DNA of 64,000 nt from Streptomyces sp. Ag109_O5-1 (GCF_003814875.1 NZ_RKQF01000001.1:1736001-1800000), one strand, 5' to 3'. Counted from the stretch's first letter, positions 34,255 through 43,372 are shown. The notes: generated by a model from the sequence alone, not told the origin. Translations and numbers: made by a program.

Positions 34255-34566
34255 GTGATGGCTCGGCTGGATGGGCTACGGGTGGAAGACAGGCCCGTGG
34301 TGGATGGCGTTGAGGTATTCGGATCCCGCCCGGGTAGCACGTATCGAGGTCGTGGCCCTACGGCGGATTCCGATCTCGATATGCTCGTTTCGATCGCCCC
34401 TGCAGTGCTTCAAGGTCGTAATGGGCGCTCGGTTCGAGACACGCTGGGCAAGATTCGCGCGGATTTCCAGGAAGAAACCAATATCGAACTCTCACTGTAT
34501 GCCCCGGACAGTGTCTCTATGTTCAAGTCGTCGATCCCTGGAACCAATTTCGTGAGGCTGCGGTGA
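34255..34566 (+). pseudogene. Orphan nucleotidyltransferase-type toxin tip
   Basis: 103 codons from GTG 34255, but the open frame continues upstream in a style typical of the body of a larger toxin (EEAAVGAVGEEAEGLVGVPK), so this is the C-terminal tip only. It carries the Pol-beta-like nucleotidyltransferase signature FGSRPGSTYRGRGP then SDLDMLV (GS...DxD). Such tips modify tRNA or protein in toxin systems. The end overlaps the following gene by 4 nt. The toxin body is absent. Confidence 0.65.
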
Positions 34567-34961
34567 ACGAAGATTCTGTCAGGCTAGTAGTAGGCGGCGC
34601 TGAACTGCCCATCTCCGCTACGCAACGACTGCTGCAGCGGACTCCGTACCCCGGCGGGCATCGATATGAGCTGCTTCTGTGCGATCAGAAGGTGATCAAA
34701 CGCTGGTTTCGCGATGTCGAATCACAACAATCGCCGGGGTCGGATGTGCAGTGGACCGTTTTCTATGGCCTGGACAGGGTCGCCGGGGAATTGTGTGCGC
34801 ACCCTCCAGGCAGGGTCGAGTATCTGCTGAACTCCGTCGACTCCATCCAGGTGGGGCAGGAGGAAATGATCATTTCGGGGAGGGGTGCTCAAAGATCGTG
34901 GAATCCGTTCGGGGCGATCATGAGCCGCGTCCATGACGCCTGGAGTGCAGGGGAGCGGTAG
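34563..34961 (+). CDS. Candidate immunity protein for NTase tip
   Basis: 132 codons from GTG 34563, overlapping the toxin stop by 4 nt. A beta-rich protein (VRLVVGGAELPISATQRLL, VQWTVFYGLDRVAGELCAH, RVEYLLNSVDSIQVGQEEMI) with a C-terminal helix. Tight coupling to the nucleotidyltransferase tip suggests immunity. Followed two bases later by another immunity-like gene. Confidence 0.65.
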   Translation: MNEDSVRLVVGGAELPISATQRLLQRTPYPGGHRYELLLCDQKVIKRWFRDVESQQSPGSDVQWTVFYGLDRVAGELCAHPPGRVEYLLNSVDSIQVGQEEMIISGRGAQRSWNPFGAIMSRVHDAWSAGER

Positions 34962-34963
34962 TC

Positions 34964-35332
34964 GTGGGTGTGTTCGTCCGGGTCAGGGGTTGGCTGGAGT
35001 GCGATGATCGGCAGCTCGCCCAGGTCAGGGAGATCGTTGAAGCGGACGATTCTGATCGGACGTACAGCGGCGGCTGGGCCTTTCCCCCGAGGCAGTACAA
35101 CTTCGTCAACTGGGTTTTCTTCGGTGCCGAGATGCGTGCTCAGTCGGTCGACTGGTTTCTGGACCGACTGCGAAGCGTGGCGCGGATTCCGGCCTCCGAT
35201 GAGGACAATGACCTGATCACCGGCCTGTTCTTCGTCAGCCACGAAGTCGATGGCATGAGCGAGTGGCAGGTCCGCGACGGCACGGTGGAAATCCGGGCCG
35301 CGAGCCAGGAATATCAGTTCCTCGACGAGTAG
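34964..35332 (+). CDS. Candidate immunity protein
   Basis: 122 codons from GTG 34964. Acidic alpha/beta protein: VFVRVRGWLECDDRQLAQVR, then WAFPPRQYNFVNWVFFGAEM and LITGLFFVSHEVDGMSEWQ. It has the length, W/F content and acidity of actinobacterial immunity proteins. It is the last gene of the cassette and may belong to a lost toxin, since the preceding gene already serves the nucleotidyltransferase tip. Confidence 0.65.
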   Translation: MGVFVRVRGWLECDDRQLAQVREIVEADDSDRTYSGGWAFPPRQYNFVNWVFFGAEMRAQSVDWFLDRLRSVARIPASDEDNDLITGLFFVSHEVDGMSEWQVRDGTVEIRAASQEYQFLDE

Positions 35333-35419
35333 GGCGTTCGACCGGAGTGAGCCGGAATCCGAAGCTCGGCGGCGCGGCTGGCCGGTCGGCGAGACCTTCC
35401 GGGCACCCGCGCCAAGAGG

Positions 35420-35450
35420 CTCCCGCGCCGCCGTCACGGCGGCGCGGGAG
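35420..35450. terminator. Hairpin ending the toxin-immunity array
   Basis: A 14-bp perfect stem (35420-35433 with 35437-35450, CTCCCGCGCCGCCG) and a 3-nt loop, followed by CCACTCTTA. Confidence 0.85.
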
Positions 35451-36173
35451 ACCACTCTTACGGCGTGGCCAAGGTCTCCGGGCGGCGGATCACCGCCGAA
35501 ATGCCTCGGATGCCTGCTGCGAATCCGGTCTCGTGCAGGCATGTGCCGCCGGTCCGCAAGGCGCCGTCCTCAGAGCCCTGCGGACCCTGGGTGTGCTCGT
35601 CATCCACGATCAGCTCCGGTGACCCACGGCTGGGAACCACCCGATCCGCGGACCGCGACGACCCTGGTGGCAGGGTTCCACAAACTGGACGCGAAACTTC
35701 GCCGACTAAGCCCGTGCGTGTGTCATCCAGAGACGAGAGGGCGAGTCCGCCGGACGCCGAAGACTGCTACGCGGCCCGCGAGAACTTGGCTCATCCTCTG
35801 TTCACCGAGATCGCCACGGATCGGCAAGTGCAGGACTGTAGCGCGATGGTGCGCGCCTGCACCCTCGGCGTAGGGATCCTCTCGGACGAACCGCGACGAG
35901 AACTGACAGCGGCTCTGCCCGGCCAAGCCGCCGCCCCCGGCCCCGCCTTCGTTGTCAACCAGGCCGCGACCGGGTCCCGCTTACAACACCGCCGCCAAGA
36001 GCTGAACGAACCATCAGAGACCGGATCAAGCACGTTGTACTGGTGAAGAGGCAGTATTCGATCCATGCGCTATTCGAGCAGCGGTTTGCGGCAGATGGTG
36101 CGCCCAGCCCACCGTGTCGCCAGTGCGCGGGCTTCCGGCGAGCCTTCCCTAGGTCGTTGTCCAAAGGCGCCCC
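35451..36173. other. Gene-poor stretch, degraded sequence
   Basis: No intact gene. Several overlapping open frames of 60-190 codons lack ribosome binding sites and give no recognised sequence. It probably consists of decayed coding DNA between the toxin cassette and the acetyltransferase. Confidence 0.45.
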
Positions 36174-37061
36174 TCACCCGGCCTCTGGTGCGCCGTGGGA
36201 GAACTTGTACCCGGCGAAGTCGGCGACATGGACGTACCCAATGCGCTGGTAGAGGGCATTGCTGGTGGGGTTATCCGGGTTTGTGAACAGGACAACGTCC
36301 GTGGCCCCTGCGGTCAGCGCGGCCCTGCTCGCCTCGACCGTCACAGCTCCCGCGTAGCCGCGGCCGCGGAGGTGTGCCGGGGTGTAGACGGGGTCCACCC
36401 GGACCATGCCGCCGACGACCGGGGTCGAGGCCGCCATCGAGACCGGGGTGCCGTCTGGGGTCTCCCAGAACGTGAAGTGCCTGTCGCCGAAGCGCGAGTC
36501 CTTCCAGGAGCCGGCGTCGATCAAGTCGATGGAGGATTGCTCCCCGACGTCGACGCAGAACTCGCGGCACCAGCGCACGATTTGCTCACGGTCCTTACCG
36601 CCCGTGAGGCGGCCCCGGCCTTCCGGGCGTGGTTGCGGTGGGGTGAGTGTGCCGAGACGGTACAGGTGTGTCCGCCAGAAAGGTTCCGACGACGCGTCCG
36701 TGTGCTGCTGCCACGACTCGGCGAAAGCGCCAGCGGTGGCGTGGTCCGCGATGACGTGGGCGGGTGAGTGGCGAAGGCTGGCCAGGTGTGCAGCGAGGGT
36801 GTCGGTCTGCTCTACAGAGAGGGGTGTGAGGCCCAGGCGTCCGCGGGGAGTGAGATAGAAGATCGCGCGGACCTCGCCATGTGACTCCAGTCGGCCGAAA
36901 ACGGCGGCTTCGGCGTCGTGATCGGCCGCCTTACGTATCCGCAGTTTCTCGATGTCCGTCAACGGCGTGTTGTGCAGGGCGGCGCGCGAGCGCAGGAAGT
37001 CCCCAGCTCGGGCGAGGAAGTCGTCGACGTCTTGGGTGAGGTGCCAGTCATCCGGGAGCAT
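36174..37061 (-). CDS. GNAT-family N-acetyltransferase
   Basis: 295 codons. N-terminal part: helical, with a degenerate first acetyltransferase half (DHDAEAAVFGRLESHGEVRA). C-terminal GNAT core at residues ~190-290: acetyl-CoA-binding loop RGRGYAGAVTVEASRAAL (Q/RxxGxG/A) preceded by MVRVDPVYTPAHL, then VVLFTNPDNPTSNALYQRIG and VHVADFAGYKF. It resembles two-domain GNAT proteins that modify small molecules. It is alone and is flanked by IS debris on its 5' side. Confidence 0.88.
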   Translation of the reverse strand: MLPDDWHLTQDVDDFLARAGDFLRSRAALHNTPLTDIEKLRIRKAADHDAEAAVFGRLESHGEVRAIFYLTPRGRLGLTPLSVEQTDTLAAHLASLRHSPAHVIADHATAGAFAESWQQHTDASSEPFWRTHLYRLGTLTPPQPRPEGRGRLTGGKDREQIVRWCREFCVDVGEQSSIDLIDAGSWKDSRFGDRHFTFWETPDGTPVSMAASTPVVGGMVRVDPVYTPAHLRGRGYAGAVTVEASRAALTAGATDVVLFTNPDNPTSNALYQRIGYVHVADFAGYKFSHGAPEAG

Positions 37062-37224
37062 GCTTCATGATCTCGGACGACATCGACTCGGGGACCGCTT
37101 TCTCAACGCCTTTGAGTCAGTGTCGTCCCCCTCGTCCAGTGCGGGCGCGTACAGGTCGCGCAGGGGCGCCGGCCGGGGTGCAACTAGAGCGTATCTCTTT
37201 GATGGGTTGGTCAGTTGATCGGAT

Positions 37225-37308
37225 ATGCCCGTCCGGTTATTGATCACTGATGCGATGCGGGACCGGATCGAGTCGCTGCTGTCGGCCGATCCGGTCCGGG
37301 TCGGGGGA
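37225..37308 (+). pseudogene. IS5-type transposase start, cut by ISL3
   Basis: ATG 37225 opens PVRLLITDAMRDRIESLLSA, typical of the beginning of IS5-like transposases. It is interrupted at 37309 by the ISL3 element. The sequence before it (CTAGAGCGTATCTCTTTGAT, 37183-37202) may be the old left end. Confidence 0.5.
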
Positions 37309-38961
37309 GTGTAAATCTAACGGCCCTGTCTCGCATCCGGTGGTGACGGAGCGTGCTGTTATCCGAGGAGGATGCGGTGCCGGAGCAGGGTGAAGCCTGC
37401 TCGTCCGTGCATCTGGCGCGCGATCCGTTTGGTCTTGGTGTTGACGCCCTCGGTAGGGCCGTTGCTGTACGGAAGCGTGAGCCCGGCGATCACTGCGTCG
37501 ATATCCCGGTCCAGGCCCCGGGTGAAGGCGTGTAGGTGGGGCAGGTCGGCTGTTCGGACTTGGGCGATCCAGTGCGTGAGCGCATCGGCGTTGTCGGTGT
37601 GTGGGGTAAGGAGCGGGGCGAAGTCTCTGATGTCTGAGGCCAGTTGGGTCATCTCGGGGCAGGCGGCGGTGAGCTTGGCCAGGAGTTCGTGCTGCTCGGG
37701 CTTGAGGTTGTCGGGTCTGGTCAGCAGCATCCGGGCGAGCCGGCGTGGCGAGATATGGCTGCGGTCGGCGTCCGCGCGGCCTTGGTTGATGTACTTGTGC
37801 AGAAGGTTCAGGCAGCCCGTGAAGCCGAGGGTCTTGATCTCTTCGAAGAGGTGCTGGACGGGGACGCCGGGGTCTTCACTTCGGCGTTTGCGCAGGTGCT
37901 CGCGGTAGGGATCGACCAGGCCGGCACGGTACTTGGGGACGCGGAGCATGCGCTCGGGCCGGTCGGCGCGGGCGTAGCGTTTGACGGTGTTCAGGGCCAG
38001 TTGCAGGCGGCGGGCGCATTCGAGCAGGCCCACGCCCTTCTCGAGCAGGCCATGAACCTGATGCCAGCGTTCGAGGGTGGTCTGAGCGCGGGGCCCGTCG
38101 TAGATCGGCGCGTCCAGCACGGTGGCCCAGCAGGTGCTGTGTGCCTTCACCTCACTCAGGGCGGCTTCGCACAGGTTCTTCCATGAGTGCCAGCGATCAC
38201 CGACTTGAACCGCGTCAGGCAGAGCGCGGCGGATGGCCTCGGCGTATGTGGTTGAGCCGTCGCGGCACACGACCTCGATGCCCGGATGCTCGCGCAGCCA
38301 GGCTTCCAGCGTGTCGGCGGTGCGGTCGGGCAGTACGTCGATCCGCTCATGGGTTTCGGCGTCGATCACCACGGTGGCGTAGCGGTGGCGCCGGCGCAGG
38401 GCGAAGTCGTCGACGCCGATCACGCGGGGCACCCGCCCGGTGGGCAACGGGATGCGCAGCAGGGTGCGCAGGGCCGTGTGACGGGACAGGACCACCGCGA
38501 GTATCGCCAGCAAACGTGATCCCGCCCGGCCCGCTAACTCTTTGACCACGGCCTTGACCTGCCTGGTCAGACGAGCGGTGCGTCGCTGGTATCGCTCCAG
38601 CACCCGGGCACCTGTTCGCGGAAGGTGTGGCGGCAGCCCCGCGTGGGGCACACCAGACGCCGCACCCGCACACGGACCACCACACGTCGTCCGTCGACCG
38701 GAACGTCGGCCACCGTCCGCCAGTGATAGCCGTGTACCCGTCCCGAGGAGGCCCTGCACACCGGGCAGACCGCGGTGTCCAGCGGAGTCCGTGCCCGCAC
38801 CACGATCCGCTCACCCTCGTCGGCAACGTCCTCGACGACCAGCGGGGACAGACCCGAAAACACCGTCTGCACAAGCTCGTTGACACTCATCACATGAAGG
38901 TCAACGACCCTGACAACTCTCCGTCACCACCGAATGTGAGACAGGGCCGTTAAATTGACAC
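37309..38961. mobile_element. ISL3-family insertion sequence
   Basis: About 1650 bp. Inverted ends read GTGTAAATCTAACGGCCCTG at 37309 and, in reverse complement at the right end, GTGTCAATTTAACGGCCCTG, and both continue with similar CTCxCAT.CGGTGGTGACGGAG sequence for more than 40 bp with a few mismatches. It contains one frameshifted transposase. No direct repeat of 8 bp is evident. It separates an IS5 start from an NTF2-like tail, so it probably joined two genomic pieces. Confidence 0.8.
37359..38893 (-). pseudogene. ISL3-family transposase, frameshifted
   Basis: The N-terminal zinc-binding part starts at 38893 (MMSVNELVQTVFSGL, then CPVCRASSGRVHGYHW and LVCPTRGCRHTF) and ends out of frame at REQVPGCWSD. 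The main DDE part is in another frame from about 38600 (VLERYQRRTARLTRQVKAVV) to 37359, with IGVDDFALRRRHRYATVVID, EVVCRDGSTTYAEAI and LPYSNGPTEGVNTKTKRIARQ. Loss of one G in the CCCGGG run near 38606 would explain it. Programmed frameshifting cannot be excluded, but no classical slippery site is visible. Confidence 0.8.
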
Positions 38962-38969
38962 ACCCCCCA

Positions 38970-39060
38970 CCTCACTGTCACCGACGGCAAGATCAGCTCG
39001 CTGCGGGTCGTGTACGACCAGACGCCGTTCGCCGCCCTGCAAGGCGGCACCGGCCAGTAA
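38970..39060 (+). pseudogene. NTF2/SnoaL-like protein tail
   Basis: LTVTDGKISSLRVVYDQTPF followed by AALQGGTGQ and a stop is the typical last strand of SnoaL/NTF2-like proteins. The rest of the gene was lost at the ISL3 border. Confidence 0.6.
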
Positions 39061-39211
39061 CCCCGCAGGCGGGTGACACCACCGCCGACGTCACCACCCA
39101 CGGCCCGGGCCCCGGGGCACCGCCGGTCCGACAGGCACCCACCACCCCCAGTGCCCCTGCACCGCGCCACCCCGTCCCTCAGGACGGGTCTTCTTGTGAA
39201 GGAACACGTCT

Positions 39212-39656
39212 TACGCGCAGGATCCAGTACCACTGCTACGGCGGCCCCCACACGATGCGACTGGAGGACTTCGTCCTGTCCTCCCCGAAGGAAGGCGAGG
39301 TCGCGGTCACGGTCGCCGCAGCCGCCATCAACCCGATCGACTGGAAGATCCGCCAAGGCGCGCTGAAGATGATGACCGGCCGGTCCTTCCCCCGTGCGAT
39401 GGGCTCGGACTTCGCCGGCACCGTCACCGCGACCGGCCCCGGCGTCACCGCCGTCAAGCCCGGTGACCACGTGTACGGAATCGCCCCGCTGGGGTCCAGC
39501 GGGGCCTTCGCCCAGGCGGTGATCGTCCCCGCCTCCCACCTGGCCCTCAAGCCCGCCGGTCTGTCCTTCGAACAGGCCGCGGCCCTCGCCACCCCGGCGG
39601 TCATGGCCCAGGCCGGACTCATCGACCGCGCCCGCCTGCGTGCCGGGCAACGGGTC
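39212..39656 (+). pseudogene. Zinc-type quinone reductase N-terminal fragment
   Basis: The GroES-like half of an MDR quinone oxidoreductase: RRIQYHCYGGPHTMRLEDFV, AAAAINPIDWKIRQGALKMM, GSDFAGTVTATGPGVTAVKPG and DHVYGIAPLGSSGAFAQAVI. The frame is joined at GQRV (about 39656) to a recombinase tail, losing the Rossmann half. The ATG expected before RRIQYH seems mutated to ACG (39212-39214) although GAAGGA lies at the right distance. The long chimeric ORF is therefore not a real fusion gene. Confidence 0.7.
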
Positions 39657-40223
39657 TCCCACCCGCGCACCGTCAACCTACGCGAAAACGTTGTATGCCG
39701 GGCCCTGGACCAGTGGATCGCCCGGGCCTTCGCCCCCGACCGGCTCACCGCCACCCTCACCGCCCTCACCCACGCCAGCGCCGCAGCGAGCACCGCAGAG
39801 ACCCACACACCCGAGCAGGCCCAAGCACGCCAGGCAATCAAGGACTGCGAGCGACGACTCTCCCGCTACCAGGCAGCACTCGAAGCCGGAGCGGACCCAG
39901 CCGTCGTCACCCAGTGGATCAACGCAGCACAGCAAGACAAAGAGGCAGCGCAGAAGAAACTCGACGCGCTCCCCACCCTCACCCGGAAGAAGCAATCCCC
40001 ACTCGACGCCCAGCAGATCCGAGAAATCACTGACAGTCTTGGAGGCATTGCACAGCGCATCCACACGGCCGACACCGACAAGGAAGGCCCGCTCTACGAG
40101 GCCCTGGGCATCACCATCAGCTACGAACACGCAAAGAGGACCGCGACCGTAAGGTCGAGGCCCTCATCACCGTATCGTCAGTGGTCGTGTCCGAGGGGGG
40201 ACTTGAACCCCCACGCCCGTTAA
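39657..40223 (+). pseudogene. Large serine recombinase C-terminal fragment
   Basis: HPRTVNLRENVVCRALDQWI is typical of the start of the C-terminal region of large serine recombinases. It is followed by a coiled-coil (ARQAIKDCERRLSRYQAALE) and EALGITISYEHAKRTATVR. The last residues CPRGDLNPHAR are read from the complement of the tRNA-Leu 3' end, a familiar feature of integrases whose att site overlaps a tRNA. The catalytic domain and zinc ribbon are missing. Confidence 0.72.
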
Positions 40224-40272
40224 AGGGCACTAGCACCTCAAGCTAGCGCGTCTGCCATTCCGCCACCCGGAC
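40188..40272 (-). tRNA. tRNA-Leu (anticodon GAG)
   Basis: 85 nt, class II. Acceptor GTCCGGG pairs with CTCGGAC (one G-T pair); discriminator A; no encoded CCA. The anticodon stem CTAGC/GCTAG encloses the loop TTGAGGT (anticodon GAG). A long variable arm TGCCCTTTAACGGGCG and a T-arm GGGGG TTCAAGT CCCCC are present. Its 3' half overlaps the recombinase remnant, which marks the probable attachment site. Confidence 0.95.
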
Positions 40273-40409
40273 TAGGTGTCTGCCGCCTGACCGGGGGTGT
40301 TCCCCGCGGCGACATGGACAACAATACCAAGCTTTCGGAGTGCCTTTCACCTGCGTTTCCGTCGGCGTCTACGCAGGTCGGGCGCTCGTCACCACCCGTG
40401 GCCGGGTCG

Positions 40410-40835
40410 TCACCGGGCAGCCAGCAGCGCCTGTAGTGCGCGGACGAGCGTCGCGGCCGTCTCGTCGTCCAGAGGCGCGAGGAAGCGGCGTTCGGCGGCC
40501 CGCCGCGCGTCCTCGGCACGCCCCATCCGCTCACGCCCGGTGTCCGTCAGTTCGACGATGTTGCGCCGCCGGTCCTGCGGGCTGCGCCGGCGCTCGACCA
40601 GCCCCCGCCGCTCCAGGCCGTCGAGCAGGGCGACCATCGTCGTGCGGTCCACCCCGAGCCGCCCCGCAACCTCGATCTGGGACAGCGGTTCGGCTCCGGC
40701 GAGCACCACCAGGACCGCCAGCTCGTGCCCGTCCATGCCGTACGGCGCGAGCGTCTCGGCCGAGGTCCGCGCCAGCTCCGCCTGGACGTGCTTGAGGAGG
40801 TATCCGAGCCGGGATTCGAGGGGGTCGCTGGCCAT
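40410..40835 (-). CDS. MarR-family transcriptional regulator
   Basis: 141 codons. Winged-helix MarR protein: dimer helix LGYLLKHVQAELARTSAETL, recognition part PLSQIEVAGRLGVDRTTMVA, LLDGLERRGLVERRRSPQDR and wing RRNIVELTDTGRERM. It is divergent from the LLM oxidoreductase with a 61-bp gap containing TGATCGTCAG and CTGATGAT half-sites near 40857-40880, which could be its operator. It probably controls that gene and itself. Confidence 0.93.
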   Translation of the reverse strand: MASDPLESRLGYLLKHVQAELARTSAETLAPYGMDGHELAVLVVLAGAEPLSQIEVAGRLGVDRTTMVALLDGLERRGLVERRRSPQDRRRNIVELTDTGRERMGRAEDARRAAERRFLAPLDDETAATLVRALQALLAAR

Positions 40836-40896
40836 GCCGTAGACGATATCGAAAACTGATCGTCAGTAGCGCTGATGATTTAATAGGCTGACGGTC

Positions 40897-41826
40897 ATGA
40901 CGATCGTGACGACCGGGACGCCTGTGCGCTTCGGCATCAAGACCACGCCCATGCACGTTCCCTACGACGACATCCGCCGTGTCTGGCAGGAGGCGGACGC
41001 GGTGCCGGAGATAGCGGACGCCTGGCTCTGGGACCATCTGCTGCCGGTGGCCGGGCCCAGGGACGGCGCCGTCCACGAGGGCTGGACGCTGCTCTCCGCC
41101 CTGGCCGCGCAGACCGAGCGGCTGCGGCTGGGGCTGCTGGTCACCAGCAACCGGATCCGGCCGCCCGCCCTCCTCGGCAAGATGGCCTCCACCGTGGACG
41201 TGATCTCGGGCGGCCGGCTGGTCCTCGGGCTGGGCGTCGGCGGGACGCACCAGCCGCCCGGGGCGGGCGGGATCGCCGGGGAGAATCCGGCGGTCGCCGA
41301 GTACGAGGCGTACGGCCTCACGCTCGTGCCGCCCGCCGAGGGCATCGCCAGGCTGGACGAAACGGTGCGGATCCTGCGGCTGATGTGGACCCGGGACGTC
41401 TTCGACTTCGAGGGCGCGCACTACCGGCTCAACGGGACCCGGAACGAGCCCAAGCCGGTGCAGCGCCCCGGGCCCCCGCTGCTGATCGGCGGCTGGGGCA
41501 CCCGGCTGCTGCGGCTGGTCGCCGAACACGCGGACGTCTGGAACGTGCCCGGGCCGCCGCACAACACCGTGGAGTTCGTCGCCGAGCGGGCCGGGGTGCT
41601 GGACGCGCACTGCGCCGAACTGGGCCGGGATCCGGCGGAGATCCTCCGCTCGGTCCAGGTCCTGGTGTCGTACGACGACCCGGCGGCGACCCGGGCCACG
41701 GTCATCGCCCTCGTCCGCGCCGGGATGAACCACATCGTGCTGAGCCTGCCGCGCCCCTATCCGCAGGGCGTGGCCCGCAGACTCGCCGAGGAGGTCATCG
41801 CACCCGTACGTGCCGTCATGGGATGA
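40897..41826 (+). CDS. LLM-class F420-dependent oxidoreductase
   Basis: 309 codons. A luciferase-like TIM barrel: VRFGIKTTPMHVPYDDIRRV, LWDHLLPVAGP, ERLRLGLLVTSNRIRPPALL, TVDVISGGRLVLGLGVGG and PPLLIGGWGTRLLRLVAEHA. The GLGVGG and MASTVDVISGGR motifs match the F420-binding actinobacterial group. Substrate unknown. The last bases converge with the aldehyde dehydrogenase stop (11 nt overlap). Confidence 0.9.
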   Translation: MTIVTTGTPVRFGIKTTPMHVPYDDIRRVWQEADAVPEIADAWLWDHLLPVAGPRDGAVHEGWTLLSALAAQTERLRLGLLVTSNRIRPPALLGKMASTVDVISGGRLVLGLGVGGTHQPPGAGGIAGENPAVAEYEAYGLTLVPPAEGIARLDETVRILRLMWTRDVFDFEGAHYRLNGTRNEPKPVQRPGPPLLIGGWGTRLLRLVAEHADVWNVPGPPHNTVEFVAERAGVLDAHCAELGRDPAEILRSVQVLVSYDDPAATRATVIALVRAGMNHIVLSLPRPYPQGVARRLAEEVIAPVRAVMG

Positions 41827-43369
41827 GCTGATACTCCGGGAAGTTCCCCGGCAGCCGCTCCCCCACCGGCCCCTGCGTCACCGCGCGCACCAGCAGCTCC
41901 CCGCCGACGAAGGCCCCCCGCCAGGACGCGCCGAAGCCGCCGAACAACTCGTCGCGGTCCCCGCGTGAACGCGGCTTTCCGTGCCCGACCTTGAAGGCGC
42001 GGATCTGCGGGGCCAGCCGCGCGAAGGTGGCCTCGTCGTCGGTGGAGAGCGTGGCGACCAGCGCGCCGTTGGAGGCGTTCATGGCGGCCAGCAGTTCGGC
42101 CTCCGTGTCGACCAGGACGATCGTGTCGACCGGGCCGAAGGGTTCCGCGTGGTGCAGCGGGGAGGACCGGGGCGGGTCGAGGAGCGTGACCGGGTGGACG
42201 TACGACGAGGTGTCCTGGCCGGGCAGGAAGCGCGCGTCGGCCGCGCGGCCGCGGTGCAGCGGGACGGCGCCGCGGTCGACGGCCTCGGCCACCTGGTCGG
42301 TGAGTTCCTTGGCCTTGGCCGCGTTGATCACCGGCCCGAAGTCCAGCTCGGGCAGCGGGTCCCCGGGGTCGGAGACCGCGAGGGGGTGGCCGATCCGCAG
42401 CCCGCGCACCGCCGGGAGGTACGCCGTGAGGAACTCGTCGAACAGCTCGCGCTGGACGACGAAGCGCGGGTAGGCGGTGCAGCGCTGTTTGCCGTAGTCG
42501 AAGAGCCCCGGGACGACGGCGGTGAACCCGGCCCAGTCGGTGAAGTTCCAGATGCCCCAGGTGTTGAGTCCCTCCTGTTCGAGTACATGTCGCTTGCCGA
42601 GGTCGGCGACGGCGGTGGCCACCGCGGCCCCCGTGTCCCGGCCGCCGACGAAGGAGACGCAGCCGATCTCCGGCGCCCGCACCAGCGCCTCGGACAGCTC
42701 GCCCCCGCTGCCGCTGAGGAGCGTGACCGGCAGGCCCTCGCGGGCGGCCAGCGCGCAGGCCAGAGTGAGACAGGCGACCCCGCCGTCGGTCGGGGTCTTC
42801 GCCACCACCGCGTTGCCGGCCAGAGCCTGGACCAGTACCGCGTGAACGAGCACGCTCATCGGGTAGTTCCAGCTGGCGATGTTGGACACCGGCCCGTCCA
42901 GCGGCGCCCGCCCTGCGAGCATCGGCTCGATGCCGTCGGCGTACCAGCGCACCCCGTCGATCGCCCGGTCCACGTCCGCCCGGGCGAGCCGCCAGGGCTT
43001 GCCGATCTCCCAGACGAGGAGCAGGGCGAGGAGTTCGCGGTGTTCGGCCAGAGCGTCCAGGGTGGCGGCCACCCTGGCCCTGCGCTCCTCCAGAGGGATG
43101 TGCCGCCAGGCGCGGTGCTGGTCGAGACAGGCGCGGACGGCCCGGCGGGCGGTGTCGCCGTCGAGGCGTGGGGCGCCGGCGACGGGGCTGCCGTCGACGG
43201 GGCTGGTCGCGGGCAGCGGGCGGCCGTCGGGCTGCCAGGCCGCGGCCCAGAGGTTGAGGACACGGTCGTCACGGAAGGCCTCGGGGGCGACGGCGAGACA
43301 GCGCGCCCAGGCGTCGCTCCAGCCGGTGCCGGGCTTGCGGACCAGCGGGACCGGAGAGGCGAGGGCCAT
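41816..43369 (-). CDS. NAD(P)-dependent aldehyde dehydrogenase
   Basis: 517 codons. ALDH fold: ARVAATLDALAEHRELLALL, the cofactor-binding NIASWNYPMSVLVHAVLVQA and VVAKTPTDGG, SFVGGRDTGAAVATAVADLG, the catalytic Glu in LEQEGLNTW near 265 and the catalytic Cys in YGKQRCTA near 297. The Glu motif (LEQEGLN instead of LELGGK) is atypical. It lies 3 nt downstream of sucD in the leftward operon, so its aldehyde may be a C2-C4 product of oxalate or glyoxylate metabolism, such as glyoxylate, succinic or malonic semialdehyde. That substrate is not shown by the sequence. Confidence 0.88.
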   Translation of the reverse strand: MALASPVPLVRKPGTGWSDAWARCLAVAPEAFRDDRVLNLWAAAWQPDGRPLPATSPVDGSPVAGAPRLDGDTARRAVRACLDQHRAWRHIPLEERRARVAATLDALAEHRELLALLLVWEIGKPWRLARADVDRAIDGVRWYADGIEPMLAGRAPLDGPVSNIASWNYPMSVLVHAVLVQALAGNAVVAKTPTDGGVACLTLACALAAREGLPVTLLSGSGGELSEALVRAPEIGCVSFVGGRDTGAAVATAVADLGKRHVLEQEGLNTWGIWNFTDWAGFTAVVPGLFDYGKQRCTAYPRFVVQRELFDEFLTAYLPAVRGLRIGHPLAVSDPGDPLPELDFGPVINAAKAKELTDQVAEAVDRGAVPLHRGRAADARFLPGQDTSSYVHPVTLLDPPRSSPLHHAEPFGPVDTIVLVDTEAELLAAMNASNGALVATLSTDDEATFARLAPQIRAFKVGHGKPRSRGDRDELFGGFGASWRGAFVGGELLVRAVTQGPVGERLPGNFPEYQLIP

Positions 43370-43372
43370 GGC

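Noticed and set aside
35465..36046. 193-codon rightward ORF and overlapping frames
   Set aside because: No ribosome binding site, no family, changing amino-acid character along its length; looks like decayed DNA.
40188..40272. Second attachment-site copy of the tRNA-Leu 3' end within the window
   Set aside because: I found no repeat of the T-arm/acceptor sequence to the left, so the other island boundary must lie outside or be lost.
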